From: Ferruginibacter sp. | GTDB taxonomy: Bacteria; Bacteroidota; Bacteroidia; Chitinophagales; Chitinophagaceae | Direction of reading: 5' to 3' | Assembly (NCBI GenBank): GCA_025350645.1 | Contig: JANXXM010000092.1 | Span: forward strand, 56,266 to 120,265 | Length of the DNA stretch: 64,000 nt | Shown here: positions 8,097-15,246 of the stretch, piece after piece | How the letters are laid out: every line of letters starts with the position of its first letter | How positions within the stretch are numbered: the first letter of the stretch is position 1 | The notes under the pieces: generated by a model | The model's input: only the letters and a program-made list of their open reading frames with translations | What the model was told of the DNA's origin: nothing | Database searches by the model: none | Position numbers and translations under genes: made by a program

Positions 8097-8570
8097 ATGG
8101 ACATTGAACTAAAAAAACTTTCTCCGCAAGACATTGACGATTTTTCCGACCTCATAAGAATATTTCAAATAGTCTTCGAAATGAATAATTTCGAAAAGCC
8201 CGATGAAAAGCATTTGCAAAGTCTTTTAAACAAGCCTGACTTCTTTACCTTGGTTGCCAAGTATGACAACAAAGTTCTTGGCGGATTAACTGTTTATATT
8301 CTCCACCGTTATTATTCTACTAAACCAATAGCATACATCTATGATATGGGAGTTTTAGCAGACTACCAACGAAAAGGCATTGGAAAAAAACTTATTACTT
8401 TCTTGACAAATTATTGCCAAGAAAATGGTTTTGAAGAGGCATTTGTACAAGCAGAGGCTGACGACACACAAGCTGTAAATTTTTATAAAACAACTTCTTA
8501 CAGTAACGAACTACAAGCAACGCATTTTACTTATTCCTTCGACAAAGGGGACATAGACAATGACAAATAA
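8097..8570 (+). CDS. AAC(3)-I-like GNAT acetyltransferase
   Basis: This 157-residue single-domain GNAT has the layout of aminoglycoside 3-N-acetyltransferase I enzymes: an N-terminal PQDIDDFSDLIRIFQIVF, the strand LVAKYDNKVLGGLTVYILHR, the acetyl-CoA loop IYDMGVLADYQRKGIGKKLI (compare IYDLAVSGEHRRQGIA in AAC(3)-I, from memory), then FVQAEADDTQAVNFYKTT and a terminal HFTYSF. True aminoglycoside acetylation cannot be shown from sequence; other amine acceptors are possible. It is a stand-alone gene between two palindromic cassette-end-like motifs (8037-8072 and 8587-8637). Confidence 0.8.
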   Translation: MDIELKKLSPQDIDDFSDLIRIFQIVFEMNNFEKPDEKHLQSLLNKPDFFTLVAKYDNKVLGGLTVYILHRYYSTKPIAYIYDMGVLADYQRKGIGKKLITFLTNYCQENGFEEAFVQAEADDTQAVNFYKTTSYSNELQATHFTYSFDKGDIDNDK

Positions 8571-8586
8571 TGACGACCGAAAAGAA

Positions 8587-8637
8587 CAACAAACCGCTAA
8601 TAAAGGGTTTGGCGTTATTAGGGCTTGACGAATAAAT
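8587..8637 (+). repeat. Cassette-end-like motif (site M5)
   Basis: Seventeen bases after the acetyltransferase stop lies ACAAACCGCTAATAAAGGG, then TTTGGCGTTATTAGGGC, then TTGACGAATAAATAA. The pieces CTAATAA and TTATTAG are inverted repeats, and GGGCTTGACGAATAAA parallels sites M1 and M3. The ~90-bp dispersed repeat follows directly. Confidence 0.4.
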
Positions 8638-8641
8638 AATT

Positions 8642-8730
8642 TACGCCCTGGTGCATGTCTACACGCATAAAAGTAAGCGAATAAACTAATTATAATTTTA
8701 TGCTACACTTTTTTTATACCTGCCGTTTTG
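8642..8730 (+). repeat. Dispersed ~90-bp repeat, copy 1
   Basis: It runs from TACGCCCTGGTGCATG to ACCTGCCGTTTTG, with the core AGTAAGCGAATAAACTAATT followed by ATAATTTTATGCT. It is nearly identical to copy 2 (12203-12291) from the AGTAAGCG core onward; copy 3 is inverted at 63313-63410. Its tail motif (CCTGCYGTTTTGYG, then ACACRAA) occurs again at 8820-8843, and 8765-8805 resembles an inverted portion of copy 3, so this locus is a compound of partial copies. No protein is encoded. Confidence 0.75.
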
Positions 8731-8928
8731 CGATACACAAATTGCTGCGGTTCACATAAATGTCTCACTTTTTTATTTGATAAGTGATTTGTTAGTGTTG
8801 TATTCGTTACTTTATTATGCCTGCTGTTTTGTGGAACACGAACCGGGGCGGAGGAACGGACATTTGGATTTGACGACATTTTACACTACCAAAAAATTAT
8901 TGTAGCATTAGCAGAAACAGGTAAATTG

Positions 8929-9297
8929 ATGAAGGAAATTGAAAAATTAAAATTGAGTAAGGAAATGAAAAAAATATTAAGTTTGGGAGTTGAGGGAGGT
9001 GGATTAGATGTATATGAAAGGGCTAATAAAATAATTATAGAAAGTGGTAGTAGCGGAGGAATTTTAGATGAAGACCCAGTTAGAAAGTGGGGGGAAAAAT
9101 TTGACACTTTGGAGAGTTGGTGGCTTCACTTTACTACACAACACGGCATTTATTGGATTTGTTTTCATCTGTATTTTACTGATGTATCTGTAAAAGATTT
9201 TGTTTTGCAGAAAGTAAAAAATTTTGACAGTACATATTTTGGCAATGACTTTCATAAAAATGATTGGCTTTTTTTTATTAATGATTACAAGCAATAA
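8929..9297 (+). CDS. Orphan protein, possibly 5'-truncated
   Basis: ATG 8929 gives 122 residues with a Lys/Glu-rich helix (KEIEKLKLSKEMKKIL), then GVEGGGLDVYERANKIIIES, and an aromatic C-terminal half (ESWWLHFTTQHGIYWICFHLYF). I do not recognise a family. The frame is open without a stop from 8788, and the upstream part (FGFDDILHYQKIIVALAETG) reads like protein but has no ATG; either a rare start is used or the N-terminus was lost next to repeat copy 1. A motif shared with M1 follows 45 bases after the stop. Confidence 0.55.
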   Translation: MKEIEKLKLSKEMKKILSLGVEGGGLDVYERANKIIIESGSSGGILDEDPVRKWGEKFDTLESWWLHFTTQHGIYWICFHLYFTDVSVKDFVLQKVKNFDSTYFGNDFHKNDWLFFINDYKQ

Positions 9298-9333
9298 TAT
9301 ACTACATATTACTTAGATATTAAAGCGAAGAAG

Positions 9334-9365
9334 CCCAGCAGGATTGGGTTTTGTGCAAGTTGGGC
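9334..9365 (+). repeat. Cassette-end-like motif (site M2)
   Basis: GCCCAGCAGG, ATTGGGTTTTGTGCAAG and TTGGGC form a block with outer inverted ends (GCCCA and TGGGC). The 23 bases at 9343-9365 match site M1 (opposite strand, 937-959) at 22 positions although the sites are 8.4 kb apart. GTTGGGC fits the GTTRRRY core of integron attC sites. The remaining ~200 bases to the next gene hold no gene. Confidence 0.5.
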
Positions 9366-9566
9366 ATTAGAAATAACAATCGGCTTTTAGTTCTTTATTG
9401 TGCTTCAGTTTCGGCTTAACGGAATTCCATCGGCATTTTATCGTAACTTCAAATTTTGCAACCTTAATTTGCAGCAGTTGTTGGCTGGACTAACATCAAA
9501 TGCCGCTACTTCGTAAATGCTCCACGTTGTGCGACATAAAAGGCGATAATCATCAATTCAATCTAA

Positions 9567-10850
9567 ATGAAACAATCAACACCACAAATGTTTGATGTAA
9601 TTATTGTGGGCTCCGGTCATGCAGGGTTAAGCATGGGTTATTTTCTTTCCAAGAATAACTTAAAGCATAAAATATTTGAGCGGGGACAAATTGGTGAGTC
9701 ATGGCGTTCACAAAGATGGGATTCATTTGCTCTTAATACCCCTAACCACATGAACACCATTCCCGGAGAAACTTTTCAAAATTTACATCCCGAGGAGTTT
9801 CTGCTTCGTGAAAAACTCATAACCAAATTAAAAAAATATGCAGAAAAATTCCAACTTCCTGTTCGAGAACACACTATAGTTAGCTCGGTTACAAAAGCAC
9901 CGTCAGAGAAATATTTTACAGTTAAAGTTCGTCACAATGATCAGATCGAACAATGGATTTCAAAACAAGTTGTGATTGCTTCAGGGGCTATGAGTGCAGC
10001 CAAAATCCCTACTCTCAGTAAGACTTTATCAAAAAAAATTCACCAGATTCATGTTGCCGATTATCGCAACCCATCACAGCTTCCTGAAGGCGGAGTTTTG
10101 ATTGTAGGTAGCGGGCAATCAGGCTGCCAAGTTGCAGAAGATCTTGTCGCAAGTGGAAGAAAAATTTATTTATCTAGCAGTAAAGTAGGTCGAAATCCAC
10201 GCCGTTACAGAGGAAAAGATATATTAGATTGGCTTATTAGAATGAAATTTTATGATGAGCCAACGGATGATGTTACAGATCATAGACAATTGACGGAAAC
10301 AACCCCTTTGCTTTCTGGGGTTGGAGTACTTGGACATACAATTAGTTTACAATCTTTACACAGGCAGGGCGTAATTATTCTTGGCCGCTTGACTAATATT
10401 GAAAACAATACAATAAACTTTGCGTCCGATGCTGCAGAAAATGTACGTTTCGGAGATGAATTTTCTCAAGAAATAAAAGTTAGGATCGATAATTTTATTT
10501 TAAAGGAGGGATATATTGCTGATGAAGTTAAAGAAGATCAGGCGGATCAGCCCGATATAAATGCATCCTGTTCAGAAGATATTCCCGCAATCAATTGCAG
10601 TGAAAAACAAATTAATTCTATAATATGGACAACAGGTTTTACATCAGATTTCAGTTACATAAAATTACCTGTGTTGACCAATGATAGCAAACCAATTCAT
10701 CATAACGGAATTTCTCCTGTAAACGGATTATTCTTCATCGGATTCCCCTGGCTTCGTAGCCGCAAATCCGGAATAATTCATGGAATATCAGAAGATGCAG
10801 AATTTATTTCCCTGAAAATTCTTAAAAATAATTTGGTCAAATTTGAATAA
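9567..10850 (+). CDS. Flavin-containing monooxygenase-like FAD/NAD(P)H oxidoreductase
   Basis: The 427-residue protein has an FAD-binding Rossmann motif at the N-terminus (DVIIVGSGHAGLSMGYFL), the ESWRSQRWDSFALNTPNHMN stretch typical of CzcO/FMO-like flavoproteins, a second NAD(P)H-binding Rossmann motif (GVLIVGSGQSGCQVAEDL near residue 180), and IWTTGFTSDFSYIKLPVL near residue 350. Such enzymes hydroxylate small molecules or perform Baeyer-Villiger reactions; the substrate is unknown. It shares one base with the transporter gene that follows (TAATG), so the two are co-translated and probably handle the same compound. The pair lies between cassette-end-like sites M2 and M3. Confidence 0.85.
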   Translation: MKQSTPQMFDVIIVGSGHAGLSMGYFLSKNNLKHKIFERGQIGESWRSQRWDSFALNTPNHMNTIPGETFQNLHPEEFLLREKLITKLKKYAEKFQLPVREHTIVSSVTKAPSEKYFTVKVRHNDQIEQWISKQVVIASGAMSAAKIPTLSKTLSKKIHQIHVADYRNPSQLPEGGVLIVGSGQSGCQVAEDLVASGRKIYLSSSKVGRNPRRYRGKDILDWLIRMKFYDEPTDDVTDHRQLTETTPLLSGVGVLGHTISLQSLHRQGVIILGRLTNIENNTINFASDAAENVRFGDEFSQEIKVRIDNFILKEGYIADEVKEDQADQPDINASCSEDIPAINCSEKQINSIIWTTGFTSDFSYIKLPVLTNDSKPIHHNGISPVNGLFFIGFPWLRSRKSGIIHGISEDAEFISLKILKNNLVKFE

Positions 10851-12103
10851 TGAAAAGAAAAATTCCATATCGTTACCGGGTAATTATTTTTCTTTTCTTT
10901 TTAACTCTAATTACTTACCTCGATCGTATTTGCATTGGTCTTGTCTCTTTAAGAATGAGATCTGAATTTCATTTAAACAACACGCAATGGGGTTGGGTAT
11001 TAGGTGCTTTTGCATTAGCTTATGCCTTATTCGAAATTCCTTCTGCTCTACTAGGAGATCGTATTGGGCAACGTGCAGTTTTTATGCGGATCGTATTATG
11101 GTGGTCCTTGTTTACTGTTCTCACCGGCGCCACTACAGGATTAGTTTCATTGATAGCGGTACGTTTTCTTTTTGGCATAGGCGAATCAGGAGCTTATCCT
11201 AATAGTTCCGGTGCCATATCACGTTGGCTCCCGGCAAACGAAACGGCAAGAGGTATATCTTGGTTGAGCATAGGTGCCAATTCCGGGGCCGCAATTGCCC
11301 CTTTGATTGTTATTCCTATTGCAGTTGCATATGGTTGGCGTGCCACTTTTATCGTAAATGGTTTTATCGGGCTGCTGTGGGTATTGTTGTGTTTTTTATG
11401 GTTCAGGAACCATCCCTCGGAAATGAAAGGCATTACAAATGAAGAGCGAGATTTTATAGAAGCCAACCGCAGATTCAGTAAAGATCACGAGAAGTTTTCA
11501 TTTAAAACAGCACTTAAAAAAAAGAGTTTGTGGGCTCTGGCAATATCTTTCTTTTGCTCTCAATGGGCAAACTATTTTTTTGTCTCATGGATGCCCACTT
11601 ATTTACAGAAAGGGAGAAATTTTTCTGAAAATAATATGAAAATGGCCACTTCGTATTTATTCATTGTGGGAATTATTGCTGCATTGTCTTCAGGACTGGT
11701 GAGTGATCGGCTGGTCAAAAAAAGGGGACTGTGGTTTGGACGACGGTTTATCGCCATGCTATCTTTTGGCATAATGGGAATATTATTTATTGTAACAGGA
11801 ATAACTACAAACAATACTTTAGTTATAATAAGCCTTATTACTGCTCATTTTTTTTATGCATCGAATGTAATAACATTCTTTTCTTCATGCGTTGACATAG
11901 GTGGAAATAAAGCGGCATTAGTTGCAGGTATTATGAATTTCTTTGGTCAGCTTGGCGCATTTTTTATGGCAATAATGTTTGGGAAAATTGTTGATGTTAC
12001 AAATAATTTCAGTGCACCCTTATATGCAATTGCAGGAGTATTATTTGCAGGAGGCTTGCTTTGGTTATTTATAGACCCCAGTAAAAAATTGATTGCAGAA
12101 TGA
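10850..12103 (+). CDS. MFS transporter, anion:cation symporter (ACS)-like
   Basis: The 417-residue protein has 12 predicted membrane segments. TM1 (VIIFLFFLTLITYLDRICIG) carries the YLDR motif of ACS-type carriers, followed by the loop GDRIGQR and the TM4 region GIGESGAYPNSSGAISRWLP, all typical of importers for organic anions such as hexuronates or related acids. The start overlaps the monooxygenase stop. A reasonable reading is that it imports or exports the substrate or product of that enzyme; the compound is not predictable. A palindromic motif (M3) follows 22 bases after the stop. Confidence 0.87.
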   Translation: MKRKIPYRYRVIIFLFFLTLITYLDRICIGLVSLRMRSEFHLNNTQWGWVLGAFALAYALFEIPSALLGDRIGQRAVFMRIVLWWSLFTVLTGATTGLVSLIAVRFLFGIGESGAYPNSSGAISRWLPANETARGISWLSIGANSGAAIAPLIVIPIAVAYGWRATFIVNGFIGLLWVLLCFLWFRNHPSEMKGITNEERDFIEANRRFSKDHEKFSFKTALKKKSLWALAISFFCSQWANYFFVSWMPTYLQKGRNFSENNMKMATSYLFIVGIIAALSSGLVSDRLVKKRGLWFGRRFIAMLSFGIMGILFIVTGITTNNTLVIISLITAHFFYASNVITFFSSCVDIGGNKAALVAGIMNFFGQLGAFFMAIMFGKIVDVTNNFSAPLYAIAGVLFAGGLLWLFIDPSKKLIAE

Positions 12104-12125
12104 ATTTAGCAATATAATTACGATC

Positions 12126-12162
12126 GCACAACATTGCATTTGTGCAATTGGGGCTGACGAAT
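12126..12162 (+). repeat. Cassette-end-like motif (site M3)
   Basis: GCACAACATTGCATTTGTGC, then AATTGGGGC, then TGACGAATA lies 22 bases after the transporter stop. It aligns with site M1 (ACAACATTGGG, TTTTATGCAAGTTGGGC, TTGAC), and its GACGAATA recurs at M1 and M5. GCACAA and TTGTGC form a short stem. Confidence 0.4.
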
Positions 12163-12202
12163 ACCGTGTTTCAACTTTTGGGTCGCTGCGCAGCTTTAGT
12201 TC

Positions 12203-12291
12203 TACGCCCTGGTGCGTGTATACATGCACCAAAGTAAGCGAATAAACTAATTATAATTTTATGCTGCACTCTTTTTACACCTGCCGTTTTG
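12203..12291 (+). repeat. Dispersed ~90-bp repeat, copy 2
   Basis: It starts TACGCCC and contains the near-perfect palindrome TGGTGCGTGTATACATGCAC followed by CA, the AGTAAGCGAATAAACTAATT core and the end ACCTGCCGTTTTG. It is in the same orientation as copy 1, so the two flank the orphan gene and the monooxygenase/MFS pair as direct repeats 3.5 kb apart. Confidence 0.75.
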
Positions 12292-12326
12292 TAAGATATG
12301 GGGTGGGTAAATAGCCACTTATTTAA

Positions 12327-13367
12327 TTAATCTATCCTAACTATTTTTTCTTCTTTACTTTTTAAAACCCCAATGGGGTTTATAAAATTTCCAAGATCAT
12401 TTTCCTGTAGCAGTTGAATAACTTCGTGCACATTTTGTTTTTGTACTGCTATCAATAATCCACCGCTGGTTTGCGGGTCTGCAAGTATTGCTTTTTGTGT
12501 TGCTGTTATTTCTCCAATCTTATGGCCATAACTATCCCAGTTTCTGCCGGTGCCGCCGGGCACACTTTTTTGTGCTACATATTCCAGCAAGTCTGGCGTT
12601 ATTAATGGTACGCTATCAAAATGTACAACAGCGCTAAGCCCGCTGCTTTCGGCCATTTCGGTAAGGTGGCCCAGCAAACCAAAGCCTGTAACATCTGTTA
12701 TGGCATGTACGCATTTTAATTTGCCCAGCGCTTCGCCCACTTTATTTAGCTGCATCATTTGGTGTGCAGCAAGGTTTATATGTACGGCTTTTAAAATTCC
12801 TTTTTTTTCTGCAGTGGTTAATATGCCTACGCCCAAAGGTTTTGTAAGAAATAATATATCGCCTTCCTGTGCAGTGTTATTTCGCTTAATATTTTCTACA
12901 GCAATAATGCCATTTACTGCAAGGCCAAAAATAGGTTCCGGCGAATCTATACTATGCCCACCCGCCAGTGGAATGCCTGCTTCTTTGCAAATACTTCTTG
13001 CGCCATCTATAACCTGTTGGGCAACTTCTGGCGGTAATTTATTTATGGGCCAGCCGAGTATGGCTATTGCCAGTACTGGTTTTCCGCCCATAGCATACAC
13101 ATCGCTTATAGCATTTGCAGATGCTATGCGGCCAAAATTAAAGGGATCATCTACAATAGGCATAAAAAAATCTGTGGTAGAAATAAGTGCCGTACCATTG
13201 CCCATATCCAGCACAGCCGCATCATCTTTACTGTGGTTACCTACAATAAGTTTATCATTATCGGGCATAGCAATATTCCCTTTTAATATTTTATCTAATA
13301 CCTCGGGGGATATTTTACAGCCACATCCTGCTCCGTGAGAATATTGGGTAAGTTTGATTTGTTCCAT
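12327..13367 (-). CDS. selD: Selenide, water dikinase
   Basis: It makes selenophosphate from selenide and ATP. The 346-residue protein has the N-terminal catalytic motif [15 protein letters not shown], with Cys15, Cys17 and Lys18 matching the E. coli pattern; Cys rather than selenocysteine is encoded. It also has the glycine-rich ATP-binding regions ([21 protein letters not shown]). It follows mnmH with no intergenic gap (stop 13368-13370, start 13367), so the two are an operon devoted to selenium in tRNA. No selA, selB or selenocysteine tRNA gene is in this window. Confidence 0.96.
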   Translation of the reverse strand: MEQIKLTQYSHGAGCGCKISPEVLDKILKGNIAMPDNDKLIVGNHSKDDAAVLDMGNGTALISTTDFFMPIVDDPFNFGRIASANAISDVYAMGGKPVLAIAILGWPINKLPPEVAQQVIDGARSICKEAGIPLAGGHSIDSPEPIFGLAVNGIIAVENIKRNNTAQEGDILFLTKPLGVGILTTAEKKGILKAVHINLAAHQMMQLNKVGEALGKLKCVHAITDVTGFGLLGHLTEMAESSGLSAVVHFDSVPLITPDLLEYVAQKSVPGGTGRNWDSYGHKIGEITATQKAILADPQTSGGLLIAVQKQNVHEVIQLLQENDLGNFINPIGVLKSKEEKIVRID

Positions 13368-14477
13368 TTATAAATAATTTTTTAATAAAGCTACATGCAT
13401 TTCCGTATCCACATTATCTGCTTTTATTTCTTTAATTAATGATGCAGCATCATCCCGGTTAAATAATCCTTTTCTGTAAAATTTATCGTAGTACTTTAAT
13501 AATATCCTAAAACTTTCTTTAAAGTTATCTTCCAGTAAAAAATTAATAGCATTTTTTGTTTCCAGCCCGCCCAGTCTTTTTTGTATGCGCATAATAGCAT
13601 TTACCAGTTGCTCTTTTGGGTGAATACCATATTCGTTCGTTAGATAATTTAGCCGTTCTTCAAAGGGAATATCTACAAAATAAACCATTGCCTTACGCAT
13701 GCTATACCATACAGGCATGGGTATTTGCAAGTTTCCTATGCGCTGGCTTTCATCTTCTAAAAAAATGCAATGGGCAGTTTTCAGTTGGGCTATTGGCTGT
13801 GGGTCATTTGCAACGGAATCAATATTGCTGCTTTTACTTTCACTAGCAAGTTTTTCTGCTAATAAATTTTCAAACATTTCTTGTGTAGGCTGTATTTTTT
13901 GACCCAGTGCACCTAATGTAGATCCTTTGTGGTTTGCCAGGCCTTCTAAATCTATAATGGAATAATTTTCTTTTGCAAGCGCATGTAATAACAATGTTTT
14001 TCCACTACCGGTGTACCCGCCAATAATTTTAAAATTATACGCTTTTGCAAACTGCTGTAGGCACCAATTGCGGTATGTTTTGTACCCGCCTGCAAGGCTG
14101 TACACTTTATAGCCATACAAATCCAGCAGCCATGCCACACCTGCACTACGCATGCCGCCCCGCCAGCAGTGTATTAAAATAATATCTTTAAAATTTCCAT
14201 TACTCTTTTTTTGCACCAACATTATTTTTTCTGCTTCTTCTACCATTGCACGCATTTTTGTACCAAATGCATCTAGCCCTATTTTTATAGCATATTGCCT
14301 GCTCTGCTGTTTATATGAAGTACCTATTGTTTTTCTTTCCTCATCAGTAAAAAGGGGCAGGTTGTATGCGCCGGGTATATGTGCGTGCGTGTACTCGCCG
14401 GGGCTGCGTACATCCAGCACAGGCTGGCTTTGCGCAAGGTCTAAAAATTGAATTATGTTTATTTTTTGTATAGCCAC
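13368..14477 (-). CDS. mnmH: tRNA 2-selenouridine synthase
   Basis: The enzyme (also called SelU/YbbB) replaces sulfur by selenium at wobble 2-thiouridine of certain tRNAs, using selenophosphate and a geranylated intermediate. The 369-residue protein has an N-terminal rhodanese domain with the active Cys104 in LIHCWRGGMRS, then a P-loop domain GGYTGSGKT (153-161). Translation starts at GTG 14477; a well-formed promoter 13 bases upstream supports this start. It is first in the operon with selD. Confidence 0.95.
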   Translation of the reverse strand: MAIQKINIIQFLDLAQSQPVLDVRSPGEYTHAHIPGAYNLPLFTDEERKTIGTSYKQQSRQYAIKIGLDAFGTKMRAMVEEAEKIMLVQKKSNGNFKDIILIHCWRGGMRSAGVAWLLDLYGYKVYSLAGGYKTYRNWCLQQFAKAYNFKIIGGYTGSGKTLLLHALAKENYSIIDLEGLANHKGSTLGALGQKIQPTQEMFENLLAEKLASESKSSNIDSVANDPQPIAQLKTAHCIFLEDESQRIGNLQIPMPVWYSMRKAMVYFVDIPFEERLNYLTNEYGIHPKEQLVNAIMRIQKRLGGLETKNAINFLLEDNFKESFRILLKYYDKFYRKGLFNRDDAASLIKEIKADNVDTEMHVALLKNYL

Positions 14478-14490
14478 GTGTATAGGATAA

Positions 14491-14522
14491 CAAAAATACT
14501 TAATTGCATTGAGGCTTTACAA
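14491..14522 (-). promoter_or_regulatory. Promoter of mnmH-selD
   Basis: On the minus strand a TTG at 14522-14520 is separated by 21 bases from TATTTTTG at 14498-14491, fitting the Bacteroidota -33/-7 pattern. The -7 box ends 13 bases before the mnmH GTG start. Confidence 0.65.
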
Positions 14523-14542
14523 TCATTGTTTACTTTTATAAC

Positions 14543-15157
14543 ATGTTCAAAATATTTCGGCATTTATTACCCCTTTTTATTGTACAGTTTTTTACATGGC
14601 TCGGTTTATTTTCTTTGTGGATTTATGCTACGCCAGTTATTACAAAATATATTTTTGCCACAACAGATGCAGGGAGCACTGCTTTTGAAAGCGGTACTAC
14701 GTGGGTAGGAATTTGTTTTGCATTTTACAGTACACTAGCAGCATTACTCGCCTTTGCCCTGCCTACCTTTTTAAAATATATTTCGAAGGAAAAATTGCAT
14801 GCCTGCGCATTAATAGCAGGTGCCGCAGGCTTACTGCTTATTTATTTTATAAAAAACAAATACTTGCTTTTCTTTTCGTTTGCATTTATAGGTATTGCCT
14901 GGAGCAGCATATCCACCATACCCTACAGCATTATTAGCAGCATAGCGCCGCAGGAAAAAATGACTACTTATTTTGCCGTATTCAATTTTTCTGTGGTAAT
15001 ACCACAGGTTACGGCAGCATTTTTATTGAGCTACTTAAATAAAAATATTTTTGCGGGAGAAACTATTTTTGTAATTGTTACCGGTGGGGTATGTATGTTT
15101 ATTGGCGGAGTAATTATGTTTTTTGCAGCGGGGAGTGTGACCACAAAACACATGTAG
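14543..15157 (+). CDS. Half-length MFS (sugar transporter type) protein, probably a remnant
   Basis: The 204 residues correspond to the C-terminal six-helix half of an MFS sugar carrier (GPH/SUC-like, usually 430-500 residues). It starts MFKIFRHLLPLFIVQFFTWL, the sequence that normally follows the central loop, then GTTWVGICFAFYSTLAALLA and IGIAWSSISTIPYSIISSIA. The N-terminal half is absent: only 65 bases separate it from the divergent mnmH start. The half has no stop or frameshift, so it may be recent decay or a functional homodimeric half-transporter. Confidence 0.75.
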   Translation: MFKIFRHLLPLFIVQFFTWLGLFSLWIYATPVITKYIFATTDAGSTAFESGTTWVGICFAFYSTLAALLAFALPTFLKYISKEKLHACALIAGAAGLLLIYFIKNKYLLFFSFAFIGIAWSSISTIPYSIISSIAPQEKMTTYFAVFNFSVVIPQVTAAFLLSYLNKNIFAGETIFVIVTGGVCMFIGGVIMFFAAGSVTTKHM

Positions 15158-15246
15158 AAAAAAGGCTATAAAATTTAAGCAGAAATGTACCCTGTTAAGT
15201 ACTGTTCTATATTCAACATATTATTCTATTGTGTTGCCTTGTAAAA

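Noticed and set aside
12550..13338. 262-codon frame opposite selD
   Set aside because: Mirror of the conserved selD coding sequence, with no homology or start signal.
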